The notes beneath the pieces were generated by a model, which did no database searches, was not told the origin of the DNA, and saw only the letters and a program-made list of their open reading frames with translations. A DNA stretch of 64,000 nt from Lysinibacillus sp. 2017. Its GTDB lineage: Bacteria > Bacillota > Bacilli > Bacillales_A > Planococcaceae. The DNA is taken from contig NZ_CP029002.1 of the NCBI RefSeq assembly GCF_003073375.1, positions 3,312,001 through 3,376,000 of the forward strand. The letters are read 5' to 3'. Below are positions 8,476 to 17,360 of this stretch, piece by piece (the first letter of the stretch is position 1; every line of letters begins with the position of its first letter). The position numbers and the translations under genes were made by a program.

Positions 8476-9072
8476 TCATCTCCCCAAGTCAATAAAAGTA
8501 AAATCATTAATTCTTCTCAATTTCGGCAAGTTAATATCATTAGGATTTTTAAGAGACTTTCGAGTAATTAAAAATATTTTAGTTCTATTAACTGTTGTCA
8601 AATAATAGAAATGGTATCCGAGCAACAAAAATAATGGATTAAAATAATGGGTTTGAGAAAAGAATGTGAATAAAAACAGTATTAAGAAAATAAAAGTCAA
8701 GGTTTCAAAATTAGTTATACTAAGCGCTACAAAGAAATAGCCAAGATAACTTGGTAAAAAAGCGTTATTCGCTTGTTCCACTTCAATTATTTTAGATATT
8801 TCAATAGTTTGTTCTTTCCCATTTTCTTTCTTTATTCTTTTTTCAGTTTTCTCAAGACTATCCTTAGCTAATAACTTAGCTAAAAGGAGACTTATAAAAG
8901 TAAAAGTTATTGGCAAACAAAAATACAGGGCATACGAGACAAAATCCGGTACAAAGGATAGTTTATTATGCCATTGTATTGTTAATTGTTCTTTCACAAG
9001 ATATATCACAATTATTAGTGATGTAGAGTTGAAGGTAAGAAATAATCTATAAAAAAGATTTATGATTAACAA
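8476..9072 (-). CDS. Membrane subunit of a Kiwa-like pair (KwaA-like)
   Basis: About 198 residues. Hydrophobic segments lie at about 5-26, 44-66, 104-121 and 124-139. A charged loop (70-98, KDSLEKTEKRIKKENGKEQ) separates the two halves. The tail, FNPLFLLLGYHFYYL...TKIFLITRK, looks like that of small phage-sensing membrane proteins of the KwaA type. Its stop overlaps the next gene's first ATG by 4 bases. The start is uncertain: the longest frame opens with TTG at 9072 right on top of AAGGGGG, so initiation may occur a few codons later. Together with the next gene it fills the cassette between copy B and rlmCD. Confidence 0.55.
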   Translation of the reverse strand: MLIINLFYRLFLTFNSTSLIIVIYLVKEQLTIQWHNKLSFVPDFVSYALYFCLPITFTFISLLLAKLLAKDSLEKTEKRIKKENGKEQTIEISKIIEVEQANNAFLPSYLGYFFVALSITNFETLTFIFLILFLFTFFSQTHYFNPLFLLLGYHFYYLTTVNRTKIFLITRKSLKNPNDINLPKLRRINDFTFIDLGR

Positions 9073-9298
9073 CCCCCTTCTTACATGAAATTATAAGTAA
9101 AATAATGTAATTACGCAAATTTATTTACACTTATAATGAAACTATGTCAGTATATTAGTAAGGCTAAAGCCGAACGTTTGATAATAGCTATCCTTCATAA
9201 AAAATCAAGAACAACAATGGGATAGTTGTACGCCGAATAATCTGCACCAGATATAAGAACAACCTAGATAATTAACTACAATTCCAAAGTCACAAACA

Positions 9299-9345
9299 AA
9301 AAGCTGAGCGAAAATCCCTTTACTAGTTGGATTCTTCGCACAGCT
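9299..9345 (-). terminator. Terminator of rlmCD
   Basis: On the minus strand AGCTGTGCGAAGAATCC pairs with GGATTTTCGCTCAGCT and is followed by TTTTTG. It lies 13 bases beyond the rlmCD stop codon. Confidence 0.75.
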
Positions 9346-9357
9346 ATATTTATTCTA

Positions 9358-9400
9358 TCAAACCAACTCCAACCAAGCGACCGCTTCACAATGTGTCGTA
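9358..9400 (-). repeat. rlmCD-tail repeat, copy A (inside the intact gene)
   Basis: This is the chromosomal original of copies B, C and D. The shared core on the minus strand is CACATTGTGAAGCGGT, then YGCTTGGTTGGAGTT; it encodes the last eleven residues of the enzyme. It is the likely integration site. Confidence 0.7.
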
Positions 9401-10722
9401 TGTGGGAACATATCAACTGGCTGTACTTCCTGTGTTTTATAGCCACCATCTTCTAAAATGCGAAGATCGCGTGCTAATGTTGCTGGATTACATGAAACGT
9501 ATACAACACGTTTCGGTTTTTGCTCGATAATTGTATTTAGTAGTGCCTCATCGCAGCCTTTGCGCGGTGGGTCAACTACTAATACGTCAGCTTCTTTACC
9601 TTCTGCGTACCAGCGTGGAATGACTTCCTCTGCTGGGCCTGCTTCGAAATACGTATTCGTTAAGCCGTTTAACTCCGCGTTACGTTTCGCATCTTCAATT
9701 GCTTCTGGTACGATTTCTACACCCATTACTTGTCCTGCTTTTTGAGCTAAAAATAACGAAATTGATCCGATACCACAATACGCATCAATTACACGCTCAT
9801 CACCTTGTAGCTGTGCATAGTCTAGTGCTTGTTTGTAAAGCACTTCTGTTTGGATTGGGTTTATTTGATAGAACGAACGTGCTGAAATTTCAAAGCGTAC
9901 GTCGCCAATTGTATCTTCGATCGTATCGTTACCCCAAAGCGTAATTGTTTCGTCGCCGAAAATAACATTGGTTTTTTCGCTGTTTACGTTTTGTACAATG
10001 GATGTCACATTTGGAACAAGTTCACGGATTTTTTCGATTACCGCATCTACTTGTGGGAATTTTTTTGATTTTGTGACAAGTACGATCATCACTTCTCCAG
10101 TAGCACGACCTTTACGGACAACAACATGACGTAGCATGCCTTGATGGGACTTTTCATCATATGGACGAACACGTAATAATGCTAACTCATCCTTTAATTT
10201 ACCCATCATTGTATCTGCTTCACCAGTTTGAATTAGACAACGATTCATATCCACAATGGCATGTGATTTTGTTTTGTAGAAACCTGCCACTGCATCGCCT
10301 TCTTCATTTTGTGCAAATGGAATTTGTGATTTATTGCGGTACTGCCACGGCTCTTCCATACCTTTTACTGGATGCACGGGTGCGTCGATTTTACCTAATC
10401 TCTTCATTGCATTCTCAACCATGTTTTGTTTCCATTTTAATTGACCTTCATATGAGAGATGCTGCAATTGACAGCCCCCGCACTGGTCAAAATATTCACA
10501 GGTTGCATCTACACGATCTGGTGATTTTTCTAGGATATCTACCACTTTTGCAAAGCCGTAGTTTTTTAATGTTTTTAAGACATGTACTTCTGCTGTCTCC
10601 CCAGGAAGTACGCCTTGAATAAATAATGGATAGCCGTCAATTTTTGCAACGCCATTACCATCATGTGTTAAATCTTCTATATAAACAGTTGTACGATCAT
10701 TTTTTTTAATCGGTGCAGTCAT
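9358..10722 (-). CDS. rlmCD: 23S rRNA (uracil-5-)-methyltransferase RlmCD
   Basis: 454 residues, close to B. subtilis RlmCD (YefA), which makes m5U747 and m5U1939 in 23S rRNA. A TRAM RNA-binding domain (about 5-60) leads. Then come the iron-sulfur cysteines (C75, C81 and C84 in [10 protein letters not shown], and a fourth near 160 in DMNRCL). The SAM-binding core has [14 protein letters not shown], and [12 protein letters not shown] and [14 protein letters not shown] follow, with the catalytic cysteine in the last. GGGGAC precedes the ATG. The 3' end serves as the boundary of the accessory region; the gene itself is intact. Whether it does both sites, like YefA, is inferred from kinship. Confidence 0.93.
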   Translation of the reverse strand: MTAPIKKNDRTTVYIEDLTHDGNGVAKIDGYPLFIQGVLPGETAEVHVLKTLKNYGFAKVVDILEKSPDRVDATCEYFDQCGGCQLQHLSYEGQLKWKQNMVENAMKRLGKIDAPVHPVKGMEEPWQYRNKSQIPFAQNEEGDAVAGFYKTKSHAIVDMNRCLIQTGEADTMMGKLKDELALLRVRPYDEKSHQGMLRHVVVRKGRATGEVMIVLVTKSKKFPQVDAVIEKIRELVPNVTSIVQNVNSEKTNVIFGDETITLWGNDTIEDTIGDVRFEISARSFYQINPIQTEVLYKQALDYAQLQGDERVIDAYCGIGSISLFLAQKAGQVMGVEIVPEAIEDAKRNAELNGLTNTYFEAGPAEEVIPRWYAEGKEADVLVVDPPRKGCDEALLNTIIEQKPKRVVYVSCNPATLARDLRILEDGGYKTQEVQPVDMFPHTTHCEAVAWLELV

Positions 10723-10911
10723 GTTAAATTCGTCCCCTCATTTCAATCACTATATTGTAACATGTCCTCATTAAAATGCACCAAGACAAACAATTTTCTT
10801 CCTTTTCTGAAACTTCTATTTCTATTATTTATATAGTCATCCAAGTTCAATACCTATATAATGGAGGAATCAATACATTAAATTTTCCAATAATTCAAAG
10901 GAGGAAAGTCT

Positions 10912-12597
10912 ATGTCAGTTCGTAATAAGCTTAATATTGGATTTCTTACCATTGGATTTTTCCTACTTTTATCAATAGGCTTCGCTACTATACAATTCTT
11001 TCGTATAGGCGATGAAGTTTCAAAAGCAGTTGATGTCCAAATGGCACAAATCCAGCGTGTAAATGATATTGAACAAAATTTACTGTCACAAGGGATCAAC
11101 GCACGTGCCTATACAAGTGACCCTTCACAGAAAAATTTAGATGCCCTTAATGAACACACGAATAATCTAGTCACTTTAATTAGCGAAGTTCAAAAGGAAA
11201 ACATGTTAAAAGAAGCAACAAATCCTATATCAAATTTAAAAGATCAATCTGAAATAATTCAGCAGCAGATTGAAAAAGTTGTGGTAGCCGTTCAAAGTCG
11301 TGATATTTCGACAGCGCTTTCTGCTATTAATGGTGATTACAGTTATACAAGTAATTTTACACATGAGCTTACAACGAATATCGAAGAAATTGAAAATGCG
11401 CAACTCGATAAAATTGTACATCGGACAAAAGCTATGATTACATTGGCTACAATTGTGTCCATTGTTTTCATTATAGTTACCGTTGCTATCATCACGTTTT
11501 ACATAATTTTCACAAAACGTGGCATCACAAATCCCCTTCAAATTATTGTGGGAGATTTGGAGCAAATGGCGAATGGTAATTTAAAGATTGAACATAAAGC
11601 GGTTAAATCTAAAGATGAAATTGGCCAGCTTTCAAGGGCGTTTATTACATTACATCGAAATTTCGAAGAATTATTACTTAGTATTCAACATAACTCGAAT
11701 GAATTAAGTAATTCGTCAAATCTATTGCAGAAAAACAGTGGTGTTATTTCTAAAGAAACGGCTCAAATTCAAAAACTAATTCAGCATACCGCGCAAATGT
11801 CTGAAGCGATGGCAACTGGAGCGAGTGAAAGTGCTGTAGCTGTAGACGAAACCTCTCACGGTATTAGCGCCATTGCACAATCTACTAACGAGCTACATAA
11901 CGGTGCTATCATGTTGGCACATTCAGCAAGTGAAGGTGTACAGATAGTTGATGAAGCGAAACAACAAATGAATACAATGCATCAATCTACAAAAATGATT
12001 TCCAATTTAACAAATGTATTAATCGAACAGTCAGAGCAAATTAGCTTGATTACAAATGCGATTACCGCTATTGCTGACCAAACGAATTTACTTGCATTAA
12101 ACGCCGCTATTGAAGCCGCCCGAGCAGGTGAACATGGTAAAGGTTTCGCTGTCGTAGCAGATGAGGTACGTAAGTTAGCTGAGCAATCGAAGCAATCTGC
12201 CAATGAAATTGTCGTACTAACAGAAACCATTCAAGAAAACTCAAAAAATGTTAGTGATGCCGTAGAAAATAGCTTACATTGTGCACAACAAGGCGTAGTC
12301 GTTATCGATCGTGCAGGTCAGTCATTCCATCATATTTCTGATAATATTTTTGCAATGAGTGAACGTGTAGAGCAAATTTCCGCGACTGCTCAAGAAATTT
12401 CTGCAAGTGCTGAAGAAGTGACTGCCTCTGTAACTGAAATTTCATTTGGTACAGAGCAAACAACAGATAATGTTGAAAAAGTTGCCTTGGCAACATCTTC
12501 GCAAGTGGATGTTGTAAAGCAAATTGAAAGCTTATCTCACCGATTAGCAGAGCAATCTAAAGAGCTCCAAAATAGCATGCACCGCTTTACGCTATAA
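10912..12597 (+). CDS. Transmembrane methyl-accepting chemotaxis protein
   Basis: 561 residues. Transmembrane helix 1 spans about 8-29; an all-helical extracellular sensor region of about 145 residues follows (four-helix-bundle type), then transmembrane helix 2 (about 175-198) and a HAMP domain (200-255). A long coiled MCP signalling domain ends the protein, with the hairpin tip [20 protein letters not shown], then GKGFAVVADEVRKLAEQS. It would pass an extracellular signal to CheA/CheW. The ligand is unknown. AAAGGAGG lies 7 bases before the ATG. It is transcribed away from rlmCD and has no partner genes here. Confidence 0.93.
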   Translation: MSVRNKLNIGFLTIGFFLLLSIGFATIQFFRIGDEVSKAVDVQMAQIQRVNDIEQNLLSQGINARAYTSDPSQKNLDALNEHTNNLVTLISEVQKENMLKEATNPISNLKDQSEIIQQQIEKVVVAVQSRDISTALSAINGDYSYTSNFTHELTTNIEEIENAQLDKIVHRTKAMITLATIVSIVFIIVTVAIITFYIIFTKRGITNPLQIIVGDLEQMANGNLKIEHKAVKSKDEIGQLSRAFITLHRNFEELLLSIQHNSNELSNSSNLLQKNSGVISKETAQIQKLIQHTAQMSEAMATGASESAVAVDETSHGISAIAQSTNELHNGAIMLAHSASEGVQIVDEAKQQMNTMHQSTKMISNLTNVLIEQSEQISLITNAITAIADQTNLLALNAAIEAARAGEHGKGFAVVADEVRKLAEQSKQSANEIVVLTETIQENSKNVSDAVENSLHCAQQGVVVIDRAGQSFHHISDNIFAMSERVEQISATAQEISASAEEVTASVTEISFGTEQTTDNVEKVALATSSQVDVVKQIESLSHRLAEQSKELQNSMHRFTL

Positions 12598-12688
12598 ATT
12601 TCAAAGGGCTTTTCGAAAAGTATCCTTCTCCTATATTTATTAACCGCTTAAGGCGGTGGTCAGAATAAATTCTCACCATCCTCGGCGC

Positions 12689-12728
12689 AAAGGGCTTGTT
12701 CAGAAATCACTTTCCGAACAAGCCCTTT
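12689..12728. terminator. Convergent terminator between the chemoreceptor and cydS
   Basis: AAAGGGCTTGTTC pairs with GAACAAGCCCTTT around a 14-base loop. It sits between two convergent genes and can serve both. Confidence 0.75.
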
Positions 12729-12729
12729 A

Positions 12730-12834
12730 TTATTGTCTGCTGCTATTTTTATCTTTCGGTGCTACATAAAATGCTAATACTAATGAGATTACTACGACTA
12801 AAAATGGTGCAAAGAAAATTAAAAACGGTATCAT
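12730..12834 (-). CDS. cydS: Cytochrome bd oxidase small subunit CydS
   Basis: A 34-residue reading frame 12 bases after cydB, with AGGAGG 8 bases before its ATG. It starts MIPFLIFFAPFLVVVISLVL and ends in a short polar tail (VAPKDKNSSRQ): one transmembrane helix, N-terminus outward. Length, position and the FLIxxAPxxVV pattern match CydS (CbdX), the third subunit of the Geobacillus bd oxidase. It is easily missed because of its size. Confidence 0.85.
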   Translation of the reverse strand: MIPFLIFFAPFLVVVISLVLAFYVAPKDKNSSRQ

Positions 12835-12846
12835 TCAATCATCCTC

Positions 12847-13872
12847 CTAAGCATGGTCATCATGTGCACCACGTACATAGTCTTTGTTGAATACAAATAG
12901 CTTAAATAATAAATACAGAGACGGGATGAGGAGTAACGCGCCCAGTCCAAAAGCAATAATTAAGGCAATTGCCATCTCATTATTTGTAAAACTGTCATTG
13001 ATGGATAAGTAAGGATACAGTAAATAAGGATAATGCGATATTCCGTATGCAAAAAAGGCAAAGGCAAACTGTGTAAACAATAATATGACCATTAAGCCAT
13101 ATTTTTTCTTCGTCCATAAGAGCCCTGTCGTAATTAAAAATAATAATCCCGAGATGGCAAATAGCCACCATACATCGACAACTTTTTCAAAACGAAATGG
13201 GTTATGTCCGCGAAATTCAAACAATATTCCCCCTGCTGCAATTGCAAGGGGTATCGTCCAAATAAGCCCATATTTCCGCATTAAATTTGCTGCAATTTCA
13301 TCATTTGCTTTACGTGCATACCACGTTAAAAATACTGCAGAAATATATAGAACCGCAACGATACTTAGCACCACAATACTCCAAGTGAGCGGACTCACAA
13401 ATAAAGCTTTGTAATTTAATTTGGGCACATTTCCAACAAGCTCAACAAAGCCACCCTCTGAAATTGTTAATACAACCGATAATGACGCAGGAATAAATAG
13501 CCCTGCTATCCCATAAGCCGTTGCATAGCCTTTATGTCCTGTTACCCCATAAGATTCAAATGCATAATACGCACCACGAATGGATAATAAAATGAGTGAA
13601 ATACTAACTGGCACGAGTAAGATGGTGCCGTAATAATAGGCGGTTTGTGGGAAAAAACCAACAATCCCTACAAAGAAAAATACGAGAAATACATTCGTTA
13701 CTTCCCAAACGGGGGATAAATAACGTTTGATGATATCACTTAACACGTCGGATCGATTGGTTAACACGCTATATGCATTATAAAATCCAGCACCAAAATC
13801 AATTGAGGCGATAATCACATAACCAAATAGAAAAGACCATAGTACACAAATACCAATCAATTGTAATGTCAT
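12847..13872 (-). CDS. cydB: Cytochrome bd-type ubiquinol/menaquinol oxidase subunit II
   Basis: 341 residues with eight to nine hydrophobic helices; the N-terminus LWSFLFGYVIIASIDFGAGFYNAY carries the characteristic DFGAG motif of CydB. It pairs with CydA in the membrane to reduce oxygen with quinol electrons. Its ATG overlaps the cydA stop by 4 bases (ATGA), so the two are coupled. No cydDC transporter genes follow, which is the arrangement of the second bd oxidase (YthAB) of B. subtilis and of the Geobacillus oxidase. Confidence 0.92.
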   Translation of the reverse strand: MTLQLIGICVLWSFLFGYVIIASIDFGAGFYNAYSVLTNRSDVLSDIIKRYLSPVWEVTNVFLVFFFVGIVGFFPQTAYYYGTILLVPVSISLILLSIRGAYYAFESYGVTGHKGYATAYGIAGLFIPASLSVVLTISEGGFVELVGNVPKLNYKALFVSPLTWSIVVLSIVAVLYISAVFLTWYARKANDEIAANLMRKYGLIWTIPLAIAAGGILFEFRGHNPFRFEKVVDVWWLFAISGLLFLITTGLLWTKKKYGLMVILLFTQFAFAFFAYGISHYPYLLYPYLSINDSFTNNEMAIALIIAFGLGALLLIPSLYLLFKLFVFNKDYVRGAHDDHA

Positions 13873-15212
13873 ACTACGTCATCCCCCTTCGCGTTTCTTG
13901 CTGCAAGCTCTTTGACTATTGGATTATTTTTGAACATACGATGCAGTGTAACAATACTACCTACCGCCAAAATAAAGTAAAGAATTGAAAATAAAATGAG
14001 CATAACATCCACATAGCTACTCGTAGTTGCCCCCTGCTCCGTACGCATAATACCGCGCATCACCCATGGTTGACGGCCAACTTCTGCTAACCACCAGCCC
14101 GTTTCAATTGCTACTATCGATAAAGGTCCACCTGCTACAATTCCTGCGCGGAACCATTTTGAACGGACAAATGACCATCTTCGCCATATTGCGAGTAAAT
14201 AAAGTAGTGATACGGCAAACATAAACATTCCAATGATAACCATTATGTTGAATAAATAATGAATACTTAACGGTGGATGCTCATCAATCGGAAATTGATC
14301 AAGTCCGATTACTTCAGCTTTTGGATTACTATACGCTAGAATACTAAGGGCATATGGAACTTTCAGTGCATACTTTACTTCGCCATCGTCTAATAAACCA
14401 AATAACACTAGAGATGCATTTTCACTAGTTTCAAAATGCCATTCCGCAGCAGCTAACTTTTCTGGTTGATATTCTGCTAAATACTTACCAGAAAAATCCC
14501 CTATAAGTATCGTAGCGGCCGTAAAAATAAAACCGATTTTCATTAGTAAATAAAGCGCTTTTTTATGATAAATATGGTTGGAACCACGTAACAAGCGGTA
14601 TGCTGCAATCGAAGCTAATAAAAATGCACATGTCATATAGGCTGTTACCAAAACATGTGCCACTTTTGTCGGCATCGCTGGATTGAACATTGCAACTAAT
14701 GGTTGAATATTAATTATTTGACCATCCACAATATCAAAACCCTGTGGTGCATTCATAAAAGCATTCACGATGGTAATAAATACAGCTGACATCGAAGCTC
14801 CTATGGCTACTGGTATTAGCAGCAACATATGCTTTTTCTGATTTTCAAAGCGATCCCATGTATATAAATAAATACCTAAAAAAATGGCTTCAAAGAAAAA
14901 AGCAAAAGTCTCCATAAACAACGGAAGTGCAATTAATTGTCCAGCTGTTTGCATAAAGTTTGGCCATAATAAGGAGAGTTGTAATCCTATAATTGTTCCT
15001 GTAACAACCCCAACAGCTACCGTTATGACGAATCCTCTTGCCCAACGCCTTGCCATTAAAATATAATGTTCATCGTTATTTCGAATTCCAATCCATTGGG
15101 CAATCATAATCATAATTGGAACGCCAACCCCAATTGTTGCATAAACAATATGGAATGATAGCGTGACTTCCATTAAAATTCGACTCCAATATACAGCAGA
15201 TTCATTAATCAC
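13869..15212 (-). CDS. cydA: Cytochrome bd-type oxidase subunit I
   Basis: 447 residues with about nine transmembrane helices. His21 (SFHIVYATIGVG) is in the place of the heme b595/d ligand, and the family signature GRQPWVMRGIMRTEQGATT lies near residue 375. The periplasmic quinol loop is short, and the length is close to YthA (about 440) and Geobacillus CydA (448) rather than the 468 residues of B. subtilis CydA. The start is a GTG at 15212 with GGGAGG 8 bases upstream. It leads a cydA-cydB-cydS operon. Confidence 0.92.
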   Translation of the reverse strand: MINESAVYWSRILMEVTLSFHIVYATIGVGVPIMIMIAQWIGIRNNDEHYILMARRWARGFVITVAVGVVTGTIIGLQLSLLWPNFMQTAGQLIALPLFMETFAFFFEAIFLGIYLYTWDRFENQKKHMLLLIPVAIGASMSAVFITIVNAFMNAPQGFDIVDGQIINIQPLVAMFNPAMPTKVAHVLVTAYMTCAFLLASIAAYRLLRGSNHIYHKKALYLLMKIGFIFTAATILIGDFSGKYLAEYQPEKLAAAEWHFETSENASLVLFGLLDDGEVKYALKVPYALSILAYSNPKAEVIGLDQFPIDEHPPLSIHYLFNIMVIIGMFMFAVSLLYLLAIWRRWSFVRSKWFRAGIVAGGPLSIVAIETGWWLAEVGRQPWVMRGIMRTEQGATTSSYVDVMLILFSILYFILAVGSIVTLHRMFKNNPIVKELAARNAKGDDVV

Positions 15213-15296
15213 TTTTTAGGCCTCCCATACGTAGGTTTTTCATTAATTACTATACCCATCTATCCTTAATTCGAACGCTCTTCTTTTTAAAAGCAT

Positions 15297-15329
15297 AAAA
15301 AAAAGCTCGTAAGGATTCCCTACAAGCTC
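15297..15329 (-). terminator. Terminator of dgkB
   Basis: On the minus strand AGCTTGTAG...TTACGAGCT forms a hairpin followed by a run of T, 8 bases after the dgkB stop codon. Confidence 0.75.
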
Positions 15330-15337
15330 ATCAAAGT

Positions 15338-16264
15338 TTATATTTCTTTTTCCATCGTATTCAGTTCTCCCAGTTGTGCTACTGGTGCAAAAACTTCAAT
15401 ATGGCGTTTTAAGTTTTGGAATGTCGCTGGAACATCGCCACCGTATTCACCATCTAAATTCAAATGAACCTCTTCTTCTGAAGTGATAACAACATGGCTT
15501 GCTTTACGGTAAACTACACGTTCATCATTTAAATGTTCTCCGCGTAGTGCAAGTGAAGCAATTCGTATAAAATCGCCAATATTACATTCCTTTAAAACCA
15601 TCACCGTAAATAAGCCATCATTGATCGATGCATCTGGTGCAATTTTTTCAAATCCACCCACTGAGTTTGTTAACCCACAGAAGAACATCATGGCGTTGTC
15701 GTCGAAAGTTTCCCCATCCATTTCTATCTTCATATGCGTAGATTTAATAGAAGGAATCATTTCGATGGCCTTTAAATAATAGGCCAATTGACCAAGCATT
15801 GTTTTCATCTTGCTTGGTACTTCATACGTCAACTCCGTAATTCGCCCACCTGCAGCTATATTAATAAAATAGCGTTCATCATTTACTAGCCCAACATCGA
15901 CTGGAATTGACTTTCCTGCCAAAATAATTTCAAGTGCTTCTTCAACTTTACGAGGAATGTGCATCGCGCGCGCAAAATCATTTGTCGTACCCATCGGAAT
16001 AAGCCCTAACTTCGGTCTATTTTCACATTGGCTAATCCCCGCAACGACTTCATTTAATGTACCATCTCCACCAACGGCAATCACAATATCGAACTCACGA
16101 CGAACAGCTTCAATTGCAGCTGTTGTTGCATCACCTTCACCAGTTGTTGCGTGACATGACGCTTCATAGCCAGCTATTTCTAATTTTTCAAGTACTTCTG
16201 GTAACTGCTTTTTAAAAGCTTCTCGACCAGATGTAGGATTGTATATTATTCTCGCTCTTTTCAT
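15338..16264 (-). CDS. dgkB: Diacylglycerol kinase DgkB
   Basis: 308 residues. It phosphorylates diacylglycerol released during lipoteichoic acid synthesis and returns it to the phospholipid pool. The N-terminus MKRARIIYNPTSGREAFKK and the nucleotide-binding GGDGTLNEVV (about residues 66-75) are those of DgkB; a lipid-kinase beta domain follows. The ATG at 16264 is preferred to the one at 16270 because GGAAGAG lies directly against the latter, and because it gives the family's usual N-terminus. Neighbouring rlmCD is also adjacent to dgkB in B. subtilis. Confidence 0.92.
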   Translation of the reverse strand: MKRARIIYNPTSGREAFKKQLPEVLEKLEIAGYEASCHATTGEGDATTAAIEAVRREFDIVIAVGGDGTLNEVVAGISQCENRPKLGLIPMGTTNDFARAMHIPRKVEEALEIILAGKSIPVDVGLVNDERYFINIAAGGRITELTYEVPSKMKTMLGQLAYYLKAIEMIPSIKSTHMKIEMDGETFDDNAMMFFCGLTNSVGGFEKIAPDASINDGLFTVMVLKECNIGDFIRIASLALRGEHLNDERVVYRKASHVVITSEEEVHLNLDGEYGGDVPATFQNLKRHIEVFAPVAQLGELNTMEKEI

Positions 16265-16376
16265 TCGCATCTCTTCCTGCTATTTAAATTTTTTACTCTG
16301 TTAAAAGTATACTGTTGAATGTTTTTGTAATGCAACTTTATACTATCTAACCAATTAATATTAAATACGTATTTTT

Positions 16377-16413
16377 GAAAAAAAAGTTCCTACTATATTA
16401 TATAGTAAGAACC
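16377..16413 (-). terminator. Terminator of the thioredoxin-like gene
   Basis: GTTCTTACTATA pairs with TATAGTAGGAAC on the minus strand and is followed by eight T. Confidence 0.8.
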
Positions 16414-16445
16414 TTAAGTAGTGTCTATTAGATTTTTTCAGTAAA

Positions 16446-17003
16446 TTAAATAGCCTCAGAAACTTTCTTTTTAAAATCTTCATACACATAATTCCATAGC
16501 ACTGGATTTTCTGCATATTGTTTACGCATATTTTCATATACAGCTGCTTGCGCTTGTTCAAATGTTGGATCTTCTTTAGCAGGCAAGCCCGCACGTAAGT
16601 CCATAACAAGCTGTTGTAATTGCGGTGCACGTGGTCCCCAAGTTGTAATGACCTCACCTGATTCGTTTAATACTAAATACATTGGAATAGCACGGCCTCC
16701 ATTTGTTAAATAACGATCGATTAAATCTGTATCTGCATCGCGTAAGGCTGTACGTATTTCCACATTCGCTGCTTCTGCAATTTTACGGATGACTGGGTTG
16801 TTGACCATTGCATCTCCACACCAGTCTTCGGTGATTGCTAAAATATGCACATTTGCTTTTTTTAGTCTTTCTATAAACGCATCCTCTTGCGGAACATTAA
16901 AACCTTCATAGACCGCAAAGCTTTGATCCTTCATTTGAGACATTCCGTCCATATAATCTTTCATTAAAGTACTTTCCTCAAAATAGTGTTGTTCTGTTTT
17001 CAA
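16446..17003 (-). CDS. Thioredoxin-fold protein with a WCGDA site
   Basis: About 185 residues. A thioredoxin-like fold is indicated by HILAITEDWCGDAMVNNPVIRKIAE, with one cysteine where thioredoxins have CxxC, and the cis-proline region AIPMYLVLN. A C-terminal helical extension of ~60 residues follows. With one cysteine it is more likely a thiol-switch or bacillithiol-type partner than a classical thioredoxin; the substrate is unknown. A GTG at 17015 lies on top of the ribosome site (AAAGGGTGG), so the TTG at 17003, 7 bases downstream of it, is the more likely start. Confidence 0.75.
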   Translation of the reverse strand: MKTEQHYFEESTLMKDYMDGMSQMKDQSFAVYEGFNVPQEDAFIERLKKANVHILAITEDWCGDAMVNNPVIRKIAEAANVEIRTALRDADTDLIDRYLTNGGRAIPMYLVLNESGEVITTWGPRAPQLQQLVMDLRAGLPAKEDPTFEQAQAAVYENMRKQYAENPVLWNYVYEDFKKKVSEAI

Positions 17004-17015
17004 TTGAATTACCAC

Positions 17016-17313
17016 CCTTTCTTTTTTCTCTCTTTCTATTTTGCATGTAATTTTGGAAAATTGAAAGTTAAATGTGTCAAAATTGTTAACACATTAATAT
17101 ATTCAGAATTTTCAAAACAAAGAGTGTTAGCGAGAAATATTTGTTATTAAGTAACAAAAAAAGGCATAGTTATTATTTCACAAAACAATTTATAGATTTA
17201 TTAATAATTTAAGAAAATTCACACTTATCTTATTTATTAGGTTTTTTGCTTTTTTTAGAATGTAGTCTATATTTATCAACAATATTCTGATATATTAGAT
17301 TAACGCATCAAAT
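17016..17313. other. AT-rich leader region upstream of opp
   Basis: No gene is seen. The stretch is very AT-rich and presumably holds the promoters of the divergent thioredoxin-like gene and oppA. A second, weaker CodY-like half site (AGAATTTTC, about 17105) is visible. Confidence 0.5.
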
Positions 17314-17328
17314 TATTATCAGAAAATT
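17314..17328 (+). promoter_or_regulatory. CodY-type box upstream of oppA
   Basis: TATTATCAGAAAATT matches the CodY consensus (AATTTTCWGAAAATT) at 13 of 15 positions. It lies 33 bases before the oppA start codon. CodY represses peptide and amino-acid uptake genes in rich medium, so repression of opp is a reasonable inference. Confidence 0.6.
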
Positions 17329-17360
17329 TAATTTACATGATTTTTATAGGGGGTTTATTA

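Noticed and set aside
7652..9072. Toxin-antitoxin pair
   Set aside because: Neither protein has a toxin or antitoxin motif, both are larger than usual for such pairs, and the membrane topology fits a Kiwa-like sensor better; not fully excluded.
9358..10722. Several overlapping plus-strand frames opposite rlmCD, pur and pcrA genes
   Set aside because: They are antisense shadows of well-supported genes and have no matching ribosome sites.
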